A stretch of DNA of 64,000 bases. It comes from CAKOSP01 sp964370755 (GTDB taxonomy: Bacteria > Bacillota_I > Bacilli_A > RF39 > UBA660). The position numbers and the translations under genes were made by a program. Shown piece after piece: positions 24,050 to 33,211 of the stretch (its first letter is position 1; every line of letters begins with the position of its first letter). The notes beneath the pieces are model-generated. The model ran no database searches. It saw nothing but the letters and a program-made list of their open reading frames with translations, and had not been told where the DNA came from. Where the stretch lies: assembly GCA_964370755.1 (NCBI GenBank), contig CAYJKL010000003.1, positions 11,066-75,065 of the forward strand, written 5' to 3'.

Positions 24050-24615
24050 ATGGACGATAAAAATCAAATAAAACTACTTAGTAAAGAAGAAGTTGAAAAG
24101 TTTAGTCAAGAAGTTAATAACTCTCAAATAGATAAAAATAATGTTATAACTAAAGAAGAAATTCCAAGTAAAATTGAAAAGGATAACTTATCTGAAGATA
24201 CAACATATAATCAAATACATGCAGAACAAAAAGATATTATATCTAGTGAAGAAGTAGTTCCAAGTAACTTAGTAGAAGATAACTTACCAGGGAAAATTAC
24301 TAATGAAAAAATTCAAGNNNNNNNNNNNNNNNNNNNNNNNNNNNNNNNNNNNNNNNNNNNNNNNNNNNNNNNNNNNNNNNNNNNNNNNNNNNNNNNNNNN
24401 NNNNNNNNNNNNNNNNNAGTAACTTAGTAGAAGATAACTTACCAGGGAAAATTACTAATGAAAAAATTCAAGATAATAAAGTAACTGAAAATAAATATAG
24501 TACCAAATCAATAGTAATCACACTAATTGCATCTTTACTAGTATTATACGCTGGATTTTATACAATATATTATGTATTTATAGTACCGGAAAATGTAAAC
24601 GAAGTATCAAATTAA
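24050..24615 (+). CDS. Tail-anchored membrane protein with polar repeats, interrupted by gap
   Basis: A polar Lys/Glu/Asn-rich N-terminal part is followed, after the gap, by a single C-terminal membrane helix (SIVITLIASLLVLYAGFYTI) and a short tail. ATG 24050 is used, with AGGATGGTG at 24035-24043 as ribosome-binding site; the ATG at 24038 lies inside that site. Motifs such as EEVVPSNLVEDNLPGKI occur before the gap, and the last part recurs after it. The frame differs across the 100 N, so the gap length is nominal. Family unknown. Position after spoVAE makes a sporulation role possible. Confidence 0.6.
24263..24472 (+). repeat. 55-base direct repeat flanking a scaffold gap
   Basis: Bases 24263-24317 and 24418-24472 are identical. 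They flank the N run exactly. This is either a real tandem repeat encoding SNLVEDNLPGKITNEKI, which broke the assembly, or a k-mer overlap of 55 bases left at two contig ends. Confidence 0.85.
24318..24417. other. Scaffold gap of 100 N
   Basis: Exactly 100 undetermined bases. The reading frame is not kept across it, so the length is a default value. Confidence 0.95.
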
Positions 24616-24620
24616 ATAAA

Positions 24621-24644
24621 AGCGCTTTAATAAAGCGTTTTTTA
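24621..24644 (+). terminator. Intrinsic terminator
   Basis: CGCTTT/AAAGCG hairpin with an AAT loop and a T run; ends the spoVA-side operon. Confidence 0.85.
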
Positions 24645-24689
24645 TTGTAATATAAGGATATATAATGTATAATGAAGGCAGGTGATTTT

Positions 24690-25415
24690 ATGGAATTTAC
24701 AGAAATTTTAAATAACTACATTACAATTTTTAGTGAAAAAGACTCAGAAAATGTAATTATATCTCTAACAAGCGTAGACTTAAAAGATTTTGATACTGGG
24801 CTAGGAAAATTTATAGCAAATAATCTTAGGTTTACTACAAATCTAAAAAAAGCACGTATTGAATTAGAAAAAGAAATTGATTTACCAGAGGATGATAAAT
24901 TACCTCTTGATATGGAAGAAGTAAAAAAAATTCAAATTAAAACTTCGTTATATCACTATCTTAAAGCTAAGGAAACAGTACTTATAAATAATACAAAATT
25001 TTTAAACTTTAGATCTAATACTAAGAAAAAGTATGCTGAACTAGATTATTTTAATGACTCGAATTACATATTAATGAGAGATGAATATTTATTTGGAACT
25101 ATAGCAAATATAGCAGAAATGGTAAGTTTAAAATATGGATTAATAAATCTTTCAAGTAAATATAACATAACGTTAGATGAATATAACTTTGAAGATTTTG
25201 GAATATATTTATCTGGAAACTCAAGAAATACAAAAGAAGATACAACTGAAGGTGTTAAATACTTCAGAAGTTTGAAAAATGCTTTATCAAATTATCTTGG
25301 TAGAGGTGAACTAGATAGTCTTAGTACATATCAAAAGGAAGCAATAGTAATGGAAATTTTATCTCCAAACTTTTTAAGGGATAGATTAAATAAAACAAAC
25401 AGTAGAGATTTTTAA
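24690..25415 (+). CDS. Cytosolic protein of unknown function
   Basis: 241 residues, no signal peptide or membrane helix, mixed charged and hydrophobic, probably helical. I do not recognise a family. ATG 24690 is preferred because AGGTGA at 24680-24685 precedes it; the upstream ATG at 24672 is in the same frame but lacks such a site. It stands alone between two terminators (24621 and 25421), so it is its own transcription unit. The sequence FRSLKNALSNYLGRGELDSL near the C terminus is its most structured-looking part. Confidence 0.6.
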   Translation: MEFTEILNNYITIFSEKDSENVIISLTSVDLKDFDTGLGKFIANNLRFTTNLKKARIELEKEIDLPEDDKLPLDMEEVKKIQIKTSLYHYLKAKETVLINNTKFLNFRSNTKKKYAELDYFNDSNYILMRDEYLFGTIANIAEMVSLKYGLINLSSKYNITLDEYNFEDFGIYLSGNSRNTKEDTTEGVKYFRSLKNALSNYLGRGELDSLSTYQKEAIVMEILSPNFLRDRLNKTNSRDF

Positions 25416-25420
25416 ACTTT

Positions 25421-25450
25421 ATACCTACATACAACTTGTAGGTATTTTTT
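25421..25450 (+). terminator. Intrinsic terminator
   Basis: ATACCTACA pairs with TGTAGGTAT, followed by six T. Confidence 0.88.
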
Positions 25451-25452
25451 AT

Positions 25453-25480
25453 TGAAATAATATTATATTTAGTGTATAAT
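25453..25480 (+). promoter_or_regulatory. Promoter of the GGDEF-like operon
   Basis: TTGAAA (25453-25458), 16 bases, TATAAT (25475-25480). The expected start of the transcript lies next to the ribosome-binding site AGGTGA, so the leader is very short. Confidence 0.6.
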
Positions 25481-25496
25481 TGATTTAGGTGAAAAA

Positions 25497-25985
25497 ATGA
25501 AAAAGTTGAAAATTATTTGGAGAGACAATAAAGTTGTTGTAGTTTTAGTATCAATTTTATTTCTTTGTTTTATAGCAATATGTTTTATTGCTGCGACATA
25601 CTTCTTTGGAGGAGATTCTTCTGTATACGGAGATAGATTAGAAGGTTCTGATGAATATAAAATATCTAGTAAAGAAGAAGATGACTACATAGACACACTT
25701 ATACTAAATGAAAGTGTAGAAGATGCAACATTTAAAGTACATGGTAAAATAATATACGTTAGTGTAAATTTTGCTATAGGAACTGACCTAGAAGCTGCTA
25801 AAACAGTATTAACTGCTTCGCTTGAATCTATGGAAGAAAAATGGGCATTATTTTATGATGTTAACTTTACAATAAATTGTGATAAATCTGTTGATACAGA
25901 TGGATTTGTACTTATGGGTGCTAAAAATATTGGTTCAGAGGTAATCGTATGGAACAATAATACACCTATAGAAGAAAGTGAGTAA
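25497..25985 (+). CDS. Single-pass membrane protein with exported domain
   Basis: 162 residues. One membrane helix (about residues 13-36, VVVVLVSILFLCFIAICFIA) follows a basic N terminus. The rest, about 120 residues, is outside the cell and looks like a small alpha-beta domain with repeated strands (GKIIYVSVNFAIGTD, ALFYDVNFTINCD). No known family is recognised. The next gene, a membrane GGDEF-like protein, starts one base after the stop, so the two are probably co-translated and may work as a sensor pair. Confidence 0.65.
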   Translation: MKKLKIIWRDNKVVVVLVSILFLCFIAICFIAATYFFGGDSSVYGDRLEGSDEYKISSKEEDDYIDTLILNESVEDATFKVHGKIIYVSVNFAIGTDLEAAKTVLTASLESMEEKWALFYDVNFTINCDKSVDTDGFVLMGAKNIGSEVIVWNNNTPIEESE

Positions 25986-25986
25986 T

Positions 25987-28005
25987 ATGAAAAATTTTTT
26001 TAAAAGTTATAAGAAAATAATTATAATTTTATGTAGTATTTTATTAGCAGGACTTCTTGCAGTAGTTTTAATTAACAGATTTATGGATGAAAACACATTA
26101 ACAGTAGAAGAACGTGCTTGGATCGATGAAAATAAGGGAACAGTTGTAAATGTAAATGTAACAAATGATGCCAATATTATGGCTAGTTATGGTAGTGGAG
26201 TATTTTACGATTTTATAAATTCGTTTTCAAGTAATTACGCAGAACTAGAAATAAATCCTATAACAAGTAGTTATGAAAATGAAATAAGTGGACTTTCATT
26301 TACTTATAAAACAGAAATGGAAACTGATGACATATTATTTTTAGAAGATCATTATGTTATATTAACAAAAGAAATATATAACTATGAAAATTATGAAGAA
26401 TTAACAAATTTAACTATTGGAGTAGCTAAAAGTGATGAAACACTACTTAAAAGTGGTTTAAATGATAGTTCAATAGAATTTACTACATACGAAAATAGAG
26501 AAGCTCTTTTAACAGCATTTGAAGCAGAAGTAACGCATATTGCAGTACCACTTAATTTATATTTAGATGAAATTTTATCAAAAAATTTAAATATAGCTAT
26601 TCATTTAAGTGATATTAATGGGTATTATGTAATGGAACCTGATGGAAGTATAATATCAAATATCTTAGTAAAATATTTTAATGGAACATGGAATGAAGAG
26701 TTATATAACTCAGTAAAAACAAATGAATTTAACATATTCTCTAGTAATTTAAATATTACAGAAGCAGACATAGATAAACTTAGAAGTGTAGTTCACACTT
26801 ATGGATTTACTACAAATTCACCTTATGAAATAATATCATCAGGAGAGTTTGGTGGTATATCTGCAGTATTCATAAAAGAATTCAGTGATTTTGCAGGTAT
26901 AGATTTTGAGTTTGAAAAATACGATAATTATAGTGATTTAATAAATGCACTTGATAAAAAAGAAGTTGATATTTACTTAAATGATTTTAACAATAAAACA
27001 GAATACATAAATACAACAACTGGTATAAGTTTGGATTATGAAATAATAGCTTTAACAGAAAATGATATCGTTATAAAATCTTTAGAAGCTTTAAATGGTA
27101 ATACAGTATACGTAGAAAAAAATTCATTACTTTATGACTTTTTAAACAAAATAACTGGTGTTAAAATAAAAACTTTTGAAGATGAAAAAGAGTTGTTAAA
27201 ATTATCAAATGAAGATGTATTGATAATGCTTGATAATAATTCATTTTTATTCTATAAATCTAACGGGCTAGAGGATTTTACAAGTAGATATAGTGGAAGC
27301 ACAAATAGCGACATAAACTATGCACTTAAAAATAATGATACAATGTATTTATTGTTAGATAACTACTTAAAAGTAACTGATAATAGTGAAGTAGTAAACA
27401 GAGGGATTCATAATCATGAAGAAACCGTTAAAATGGGTAACTTACTAAGTATGCTTGCAAGATATATTATTATACTTGTTATACTTGGGTCAATTGTTGC
27501 TTATATACTAGTTAAGAAAAGTAAAAAGATAAAAATTGCTAAAAAAATTAAAAAAGATGACAAGATGAAATTTATTGATCAACTTACATCACTTAAAAAT
27601 AGAAATTACTTAAATGAATGTATTGAATCTTGGAATAATAATACGATTTATCCACAAACATTAATAGTGGTAGATTTAAATGATATTCAAAAAATAAACG
27701 ATATACATGGTTATAACGAAGGTGATAGACAAATTAAGTCATTTGCTAATGCTATAATTAAAACTCAGTTAGATAATAGTGAAATCATGAGAACTGATGG
27801 TAATGAGTTTGTAATATATTTAATAGGTTACAGTCAAAAACAAATAACAAATTACATTCATAAATTAAATAAAGAAGTAGAAAAACTACCATTTGAAAAT
27901 GGTGCTAAGTTTGGTTATAGTATGATACTTGATAACCTTAAAACAATCGAAGATTGTTTAAATGAAGCTTCTAATGATATGAAGGCTAAAAAGAAAAATG
28001 GTTAA
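25987..28005 (+). CDS. Membrane sensor with solute-binding-like domains and degenerate GGDEF domain
   Basis: 672 residues. First helix about 9-27, then a long extracytoplasmic part (about 40-470) with two segments resembling bacterial solute-binding (PBP) domains, a second helix (about 490-510), and a C-terminal GGDEF-type domain. The latter begins DQLTSLKNRNYL and has VVDLNDIQKINDIHGYNEGD, but the signature reads RTDGNEF in place of RxGGDEF. First Gly and metal-binding Asp are altered, so diguanylate cyclase activity is doubtful. No RxxD inhibitory site is seen. ATG 25987 is used; the GTG at 25978 lies within the previous gene. The stop overlaps the YihY-like gene. Confidence 0.75.
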   Translation: MKNFFKSYKKIIIILCSILLAGLLAVVLINRFMDENTLTVEERAWIDENKGTVVNVNVTNDANIMASYGSGVFYDFINSFSSNYAELEINPITSSYENEISGLSFTYKTEMETDDILFLEDHYVILTKEIYNYENYEELTNLTIGVAKSDETLLKSGLNDSSIEFTTYENREALLTAFEAEVTHIAVPLNLYLDEILSKNLNIAIHLSDINGYYVMEPDGSIISNILVKYFNGTWNEELYNSVKTNEFNIFSSNLNITEADIDKLRSVVHTYGFTTNSPYEIISSGEFGGISAVFIKEFSDFAGIDFEFEKYDNYSDLINALDKKEVDIYLNDFNNKTEYINTTTGISLDYEIIALTENDIVIKSLEALNGNTVYVEKNSLLYDFLNKITGVKIKTFEDEKELLKLSNEDVLIMLDNNSFLFYKSNGLEDFTSRYSGSTNSDINYALKNNDTMYLLLDNYLKVTDNSEVVNRGIHNHEETVKMGNLLSMLARYIIILVILGSIVAYILVKKSKKIKIAKKIKKDDKMKFIDQLTSLKNRNYLNECIESWNNNTIYPQTLIVVDLNDIQKINDIHGYNEGDRQIKSFANAIIKTQLDNSEIMRTDGNEFVIYLIGYSQKQITNYIHKLNKEVEKLPFENGAKFGYSMILDNLKTIEDCLNEASNDMKAKKKNG

Positions 28006-28861
28006 GATAAAAAAAAGGGTTAAAAATTTTATAGATAATTTTATGACTGTGATTACTAGGCCAGAAATGGCTATACTACCAGGACAACTAGCATACTTTT
28101 TTGTCCTGGCAGTAATACCAACACTTACACTTGTAAGTTTAGGAGCTGCTGTTTTAAACCTTTCAACGGATGTTATACATGAGTTTTTATCATCAGCATT
28201 TTCAGAAAGTTTAGCAGAGACACTATTATCAACTGGTATTACAGGTAACAGTATAAGTTTATCAGTAATAGTAGTAATAGTAGTAGCGTACTATATTGCT
28301 TCAAACGGAGCATCATCTATTATAATTACATCGAATACAATATATGGTATAAAAAATAAAGGTTATATTAAAAGACAATTAAAAGCATTTTTTATGATAT
28401 TCATTCTAGTGTTCTTATTTACATTCATGCTCATAATACCAATGTTTGGAGATACGATTATAGATTTATTCAAATTTGTTAATATGGATGAAAATATAAC
28501 TGTGCAAGTTACATTAATAATAAGGGTATTACAAGGACCTATTTTATGGTTTATACTATTCCTATTTGTAAAATTAATTTACACAATGGCCCCAGACAAA
28601 AGAGTTGATAGTAATATGGTAAATTATGGAGCTTTATTTACAGCAACACTTTGGATGATTGTTACATATATATATTCAATATATATAAATAATTATGCAG
28701 ATTATACTGCACTTTATGGAAATTTAGCTAATCTAGTAATATTAATGCTTTGGTTTTATTTTCTAGCTTATGTATTTACAATTGGGATGGCACTTAATTA
28801 CCATAAAGAGGAAAATGAAAAAGTTCTAAAAGAAGAATTAAAATTAAGAGTTAGTCAATAA
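27998..28861 (+). CDS. YihY/BrkB-family membrane protein
   Basis: 287 residues with about six membrane helices. Diagnostic stretches are GQLAYFFVLAVIPTLTLV, the SNGASSIIITSNTIYGI segment, and VNYGALFTATLWMIVTYIYS followed by YGNLANLVILMLWFYFLAY. These are the conserved blocks of the YihY/YhjD/BrkB family, whose molecular function is unsettled (once called RNase BN). It overlaps the upstream gene by eight bases, so it belongs to the same operon. Confidence 0.9.
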   Translation: MVKIKKRVKNFIDNFMTVITRPEMAILPGQLAYFFVLAVIPTLTLVSLGAAVLNLSTDVIHEFLSSAFSESLAETLLSTGITGNSISLSVIVVIVVAYYIASNGASSIIITSNTIYGIKNKGYIKRQLKAFFMIFILVFLFTFMLIIPMFGDTIIDLFKFVNMDENITVQVTLIIRVLQGPILWFILFLFVKLIYTMAPDKRVDSNMVNYGALFTATLWMIVTYIYSIYINNYADYTALYGNLANLVILMLWFYFLAYVFTIGMALNYHKEENEKVLKEELKLRVSQ

Positions 28862-28956
28862 TAATAGTATGTACACGGATATTACTTAGTACATGATATA
28901 AAATTTTAATATGACTTTAAATGAAAGTTTAAATAATATTAAAAAGTAATAATTCA

Positions 28957-28988
28957 AAAGGAAGTGGGTACCCACTTCCTTTGTTTTT
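28957..28988 (+). terminator. Intrinsic terminator
   Basis: A perfect palindrome with arms AAAGGAAGTGGGT and its complement, followed by a T-rich tail. Confidence 0.85.
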
Positions 28989-29010
28989 ACTTTAAATTTT
29001 TCAATAGTTA

Positions 29011-29019
29011 TGGTATAAT
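29011..29019 (+). promoter_or_regulatory. Extended -10 promoter of the LtaS-like gene
   Basis: TGGTATAAT, an extended -10 element, 15 bases before the ATG at 29035, with the ribosome-binding site GAAGG between. Confidence 0.55.
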
Positions 29020-29034
29020 CTTTAAGAAGGATTT

Positions 29035-30972
29035 ATGAAAAAGTATAGCAGTTTATTAATTTATATTATAATTTTTCTATATTATGAGTTAAACTTTAGA
29101 CTAGTTTCATCTCATGATATTTTAAATACTAGTACAATATATATTGTAACATATATAATATTTTTAAGTGCAGTAATGTATTTCATTAGTTTGTTTTTTA
29201 GTAATAAAATAAATAAAATAATCATGTACATAGTACTTACATTTAACTTTTTGTTTTTTTCAATGCAGTACGTATTAAATGAAGTATTTAGACAATATTT
29301 TTCATTTAGTTTATTCGGTACAAGTGGACAAATACTTGATTTCAAAGAAGATGCAGCAACATTTATTATAAATAATATAAGTGTAATCTTTATATTTTTA
29401 TTACCTATTATTTTAATATCAGTTTGTTTGAGTAAAATAGAGTTAAATCCTTCAAATCGTAAACAAAGACTTATTTCTGCCCTCATAGTAATACTTACCA
29501 TTATAGGGTTCAATTTATCTCTCTTAATAGATAGTGATGATATATATTCGGGATATAATTTATATTATAAATATCATAATAATAGCTTAGCGGTTGAGAA
29601 ACTAGGAGTTATAAATTCATTTCATTTAGATAGTATAAAAGCTGCAACAAACTTTACTGAAGAAATTATAATCATAAATCATGATATAAATAAACTAGAA
29701 GAAGATGACGAAAATAAAGAGGAAGAAGAAGTTATATATGAATATAACAATTTAGATATTAACTTTGATAATATTACCGGAAATTCAAACATTGATATAT
29801 TATCAAGTTACTTTGAAAATGATAAAGGAACACTTCAAAATGAGTATACTGGATATTTTGAAGGAAAAAATCTTATACTAATAATGGCAGAAAGTTATCA
29901 TGAAATAGCGCTTGATAAAAAGAGAACTCCAACACTATATAAACTTGTTAATGAAGGATTTAATTTCACAAACTTTTATACTCCAACAATCTATAGTACA
30001 ATAGGAGGAGAGTTTCAAATGCTTAGTGGTTTATATCCTGCTAGTGGATTCTTAGATGCATTCAAAGCTGGAGAAAATACTTACCCGTTTGGAATTTCAA
30101 CAGTATTTAAAAATTTAGATTATGAAACTTATGCATATCATAACAATGACTATACTTTTCAAAATAGAGATAAATATTTAAGTGCATACGGATTTGATAA
30201 TTACTTAGGCTGTTATAATGGTCTTGAAAAAGAAATGGACTGTGATTGGCTTCAAAGTGATGTAGAATTAATTGACGTAACAGCAGATGATTATTTAAAA
30301 AGTGAAGAATCATTTATGGTATTTTATGCTTCAGTAAGTGGACATGGAGATTACTCAGTATATAACGAATTTAGTAAAAAATATTTAAGTGAAGTAACAG
30401 GAAACTACTCTGATGATGTAAAAGCTTATTTAGCGGCTCAAATAGAGCTAGATAGAGCATTAGAACTTCTAATAGAAAAATTAGAAGTAGCGGGAGAACT
30501 TGAAAATACAGTAATAGCACTTGCTGGAGATCATTACCCTTATATGTTATCATTTGATGAAATAAATGAAGCATCGGATTATTATAGAGATGAAATTATA
30601 GAAATGAATCATAGTAATTTAGTAATTTGGAATAATAAGATGGAAAGTGTTACAATAGATAAAGTTGGAAGTCAAATAGATATAATACCAACTCTTTACA
30701 ACTTATTTGGCATTGAGTATGATTCAAGGTTATTTGCGGGTAAAGATATATTAAGTACAGAAGCAGGACTTGCTATATTTAGTAATAGATCATGGGTAAG
30801 TGATTATGGGTCGTATGATTCAAGCAGTGGTGTATTCACACCAAAAGAGGGTAAAAGTGTAAGTGATGACTATGTAGATACTATGAATCAAATAGTATTA
30901 TCAAAAATAAATGTAAGTGGTCTTCTAATGACAGAAGATTATTATAAATACATTAATGTAAATGGAGGTTAA
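29035..30972 (+). CDS. LtaS-type phosphoglycerol transferase (lipoteichoic acid synthase family)
   Basis: 645 residues. Five N-terminal membrane helices (to about residue 165) carry an extracellular sulfatase-fold domain. The domain starts KNLILIMAESYHE (metal-binding Glu), has YSTIGGEF where the catalytic Thr is expected, GHGDYS, and GDHYPYM for the metal site. Such enzymes polymerise glycerol phosphate from phosphatidylglycerol into lipoteichoic acid, or modify other envelope polymers. Start ATG 29035, ribosome-binding site GAAGG. asnB follows after two bases. Which of the several LtaS-like activities it has is unknown. Confidence 0.87.
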   Translation: MKKYSSLLIYIIIFLYYELNFRLVSSHDILNTSTIYIVTYIIFLSAVMYFISLFFSNKINKIIMYIVLTFNFLFFSMQYVLNEVFRQYFSFSLFGTSGQILDFKEDAATFIINNISVIFIFLLPIILISVCLSKIELNPSNRKQRLISALIVILTIIGFNLSLLIDSDDIYSGYNLYYKYHNNSLAVEKLGVINSFHLDSIKAATNFTEEIIIINHDINKLEEDDENKEEEEVIYEYNNLDINFDNITGNSNIDILSSYFENDKGTLQNEYTGYFEGKNLILIMAESYHEIALDKKRTPTLYKLVNEGFNFTNFYTPTIYSTIGGEFQMLSGLYPASGFLDAFKAGENTYPFGISTVFKNLDYETYAYHNNDYTFQNRDKYLSAYGFDNYLGCYNGLEKEMDCDWLQSDVELIDVTADDYLKSEESFMVFYASVSGHGDYSVYNEFSKKYLSEVTGNYSDDVKAYLAAQIELDRALELLIEKLEVAGELENTVIALAGDHYPYMLSFDEINEASDYYRDEIIEMNHSNLVIWNNKMESVTIDKVGSQIDIIPTLYNLFGIEYDSRLFAGKDILSTEAGLAIFSNRSWVSDYGSYDSSSGVFTPKEGKSVSDDYVDTMNQIVLSKINVSGLLMTEDYYKYINVNGG

Positions 30973-30974
30973 GT

Positions 30975-32798
30975 ATGTGCGGAATTGCAGGATTTGTTAA
31001 TAATAAAGAAGATAAAAAGGAAGAGTTAAAAAGGATGACAGATGTCATCAATCATAGAGGCCCAGATGGTGAAGGGTTATTTACGGATGAATATGCCGCA
31101 TTTGGACACAGAAGACTATCAATTATAGACATTAAAACAGGAAATCAACCTATGTTTAATGAAAATAAAAAAGTAGTAACAGTTTTTAATGGAGAAATAT
31201 ATAATCATTTAGAACTTAGAAAAAAACTTGAGAGCAAAGGTCACAAATTTAAAACAAAAAGTGATACAGAAGTATTAGTTCATGGTTATGAAGAGTGGGG
31301 AACTAAGCTCCCAGAACATTTAAGAGGTATGTTTGCATTTGCAATATATGATATGGAAAGTAAAGATATTTTCTTAGCTAGAGATAACTTTGGAATAAAA
31401 CCACTTTACTATGCATATATGAATGATACATTTATGTTTGCATCTGAAATTAAGTCACTTTTAGAAAACGAAAGTTTTGAAAAAACATTTAATGAAGATA
31501 TATTAAAAGCATATTTAGAATTTAGTTTTGTACCAACAAATGAAACATTTTTTAAAGGTGTTCATAGATTAGATGCAGGGTGTAGTTTACTTTTTAAAAA
31601 TGGTAAAATAAAAATAAATAAATATTTTAAACTGGAATTTAGTGAAAGCGATGAAAACTATGATGACACAGTAGACGCTATAAGTGAAGTAATGAAAGAC
31701 TCAGTAGAAAAGCATTTAATTAGTGATGTTGAAGTTGGATCATTTTTATCAAGTGGAATCGATTCATCATATATAGTATCACTAGCTAAGCCTGATAAAA
31801 CATTTACAGTAGGGTATGATATTAATAAATATAATGAAATAAATTTAGCAAAAGATTTAGCAAACAAACTTGATATAACAAACAAAAGTAAAGTAATAAC
31901 TAAAGAAGAATTTATGGATATTATTCCAACTATAATGTATCACTTAGATGAGCCAACAAGTGACCCAGCAACAGTTGCGTTATACTTTGTTGCAAATCTT
32001 GCAAAAGAAGACTTAAAAGTAGTATTATCTGGAGAAGGCGCTGACGAATTTTTCGGAGGATATAACTATTATAGACAAGATGTTGATTTAGGTTTTTATA
32101 ATAAACTTCCTTTTAAACTAAGAAATATAGTAGCAAAAATATGTAAATTACTACCGGAAGTAAAAGGTGTAAATTTCTTTATCCGTAGAGGAGAGAAAAT
32201 TGAAGATAGTTATATCGGAGTTAATCGAAACTTTTCTTCAAAAAGTGCAAGCAAAGTACTTAAGAAAAAATATAAACTAGACGCAATAGATGTAGCAAAA
32301 GAAGTATATAAAGATTATTTAAATGAACCAGACATAGTTAAAATGCAGGTTATAGATATTAATTTTTGGCTTATGAAAGATATACTACTTAAAGCTGATA
32401 GAATGACTATGGCTGCCTCTATTGAGGGAAGAGTACCATTTATCGATAAAGAAGTTTTTGATATAGCAAGCACTATTCCTCTTAAATATAAAGTGTCTAA
32501 AGAAAATACTAAACTTGCACTAAGAGATGCTGCTAAAAAAAGTATTCCAAACGAATCATATAAAAAGAAAAAACTTGGATTCCCAGTACCAATAAGAGAA
32601 TGGATGAAAGATGATGATGTATATGAAGAAATACTTGAAACTTTTAATAGCGATATAGCTAAAAAATTCTTTAAACCAAAAGAAATTATAAAACTTTTAA
32701 ATAAACATAAATTTAGTAAAAAAGATTGTTACCGTAAAGTATGGACAGTATACTGTTTTATCAAATGGTATGAAGTATATTTTGGAAAGAGCAAATAA
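30975..32798 (+). CDS. asnB: Asparagine synthetase (glutamine-hydrolysing)
   Basis: 607 residues. The N-terminal glutaminase domain begins MCGIAGF (catalytic Cys2) and has NHRGPDGEG; the C-terminal synthetase domain has the PP-loop SFLSSGIDSSYI and SGEGADEFFGGY. It makes asparagine from aspartate, ATP and glutamine; some AsnB proteins amidate cell-wall peptides instead. The start is two bases after the LtaS-like gene with GGAGG at 30963-30967, so it is in the same operon. Confidence 0.95.
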   Translation: MCGIAGFVNNKEDKKEELKRMTDVINHRGPDGEGLFTDEYAAFGHRRLSIIDIKTGNQPMFNENKKVVTVFNGEIYNHLELRKKLESKGHKFKTKSDTEVLVHGYEEWGTKLPEHLRGMFAFAIYDMESKDIFLARDNFGIKPLYYAYMNDTFMFASEIKSLLENESFEKTFNEDILKAYLEFSFVPTNETFFKGVHRLDAGCSLLFKNGKIKINKYFKLEFSESDENYDDTVDAISEVMKDSVEKHLISDVEVGSFLSSGIDSSYIVSLAKPDKTFTVGYDINKYNEINLAKDLANKLDITNKSKVITKEEFMDIIPTIMYHLDEPTSDPATVALYFVANLAKEDLKVVLSGEGADEFFGGYNYYRQDVDLGFYNKLPFKLRNIVAKICKLLPEVKGVNFFIRRGEKIEDSYIGVNRNFSSKSASKVLKKKYKLDAIDVAKEVYKDYLNEPDIVKMQVIDINFWLMKDILLKADRMTMAASIEGRVPFIDKEVFDIASTIPLKYKVSKENTKLALRDAAKKSIPNESYKKKKLGFPVPIREWMKDDDVYEEILETFNSDIAKKFFKPKEIIKLLNKHKFSKKDCYRKVWTVYCFIKWYEVYFGKSK

Positions 32799-32817
32799 AA
32801 AATTGCTTTTTTTATGC

Positions 32818-32852
32818 AAAAAAAAAATACTAAATAGTATTTTCTTCTTTTT
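32818..32852. terminator. Bidirectional terminator between asnB and HTH gene
   Basis: AATACTA/TAGTATT hairpin flanked by an A run on one side and a T-rich run on the other, so it can serve both convergent genes. Confidence 0.7.
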
Positions 32853-33120
32853 CTGGGTTAGTTTCATCTAGTGGTTCTTCGGTTTCCACTTTTTTGATTT
32901 CAAGTGTATAACCAATTGGTTCAAGTATTTTAAGAAGTGTGTTTAGCTGTGGAGATACAGTACCAGATTCAATTCTAGCAATGGTTTCTCTAATAATATT
33001 ACATTTTTTAGCTAGGGTTTCTTGAGTGTACCCATTTTCTTTACGAACCTTCTTTAAATTTGTTCTAAATTCTTTTTCGATGATAAAAAATTTATCTTCT
33101 TCATTTACTACTTTTTTCAC
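32830..33120 (-). CDS. XRE-family HTH transcriptional regulator
   Basis: 96 residues on the minus strand. The helix-turn-helix is in residues about 22-75: RKENGYTQETLAKKC, then IRETIARIESGTVSPQ, LNTLLKILEPIGY. The C-terminal tail is acidic. GTG at 33118-33120 is chosen because GGAGGG is eight bases upstream on that strand; a longer open frame continues upstream but would run through the divergent gene. It is divergent from rmuC. Target unknown; the HigA/antitoxin-like form is noted, but no toxin gene is adjacent. Confidence 0.85.
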   Translation of the reverse strand: MKKVVNEEDKFFIIEKEFRTNLKKVRKENGYTQETLAKKCNIIRETIARIESGTVSPQLNTLLKILEPIGYTLEIKKVETEEPLDETNPEKEENTI

Positions 33121-33141
33121 GTATAAAAACCCTCCGAAGTT

Positions 33142-33170
33142 ATTGTAACACAAAAGACACTTTATAACAA
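33142..33170 (-). promoter_or_regulatory. Promoter of the XRE regulator gene
   Basis: On the minus strand TTGTTA (33165-33170), 17 bases, TACAAT (33142-33147). Confidence 0.6.
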
Positions 33171-33180
33171 TCAAAAAGTT

Positions 33181-33189
33181 TGATATAAT
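33181..33189 (+). promoter_or_regulatory. Extended -10 promoter of rmuC
   Basis: TGATATAAT, an extended -10, 22 bases before the rmuC start. No clear -35 is seen. Confidence 0.55.
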
Positions 33190-33211
33190 GTAAAAAAGGT
33201 AGGTAAAATGT

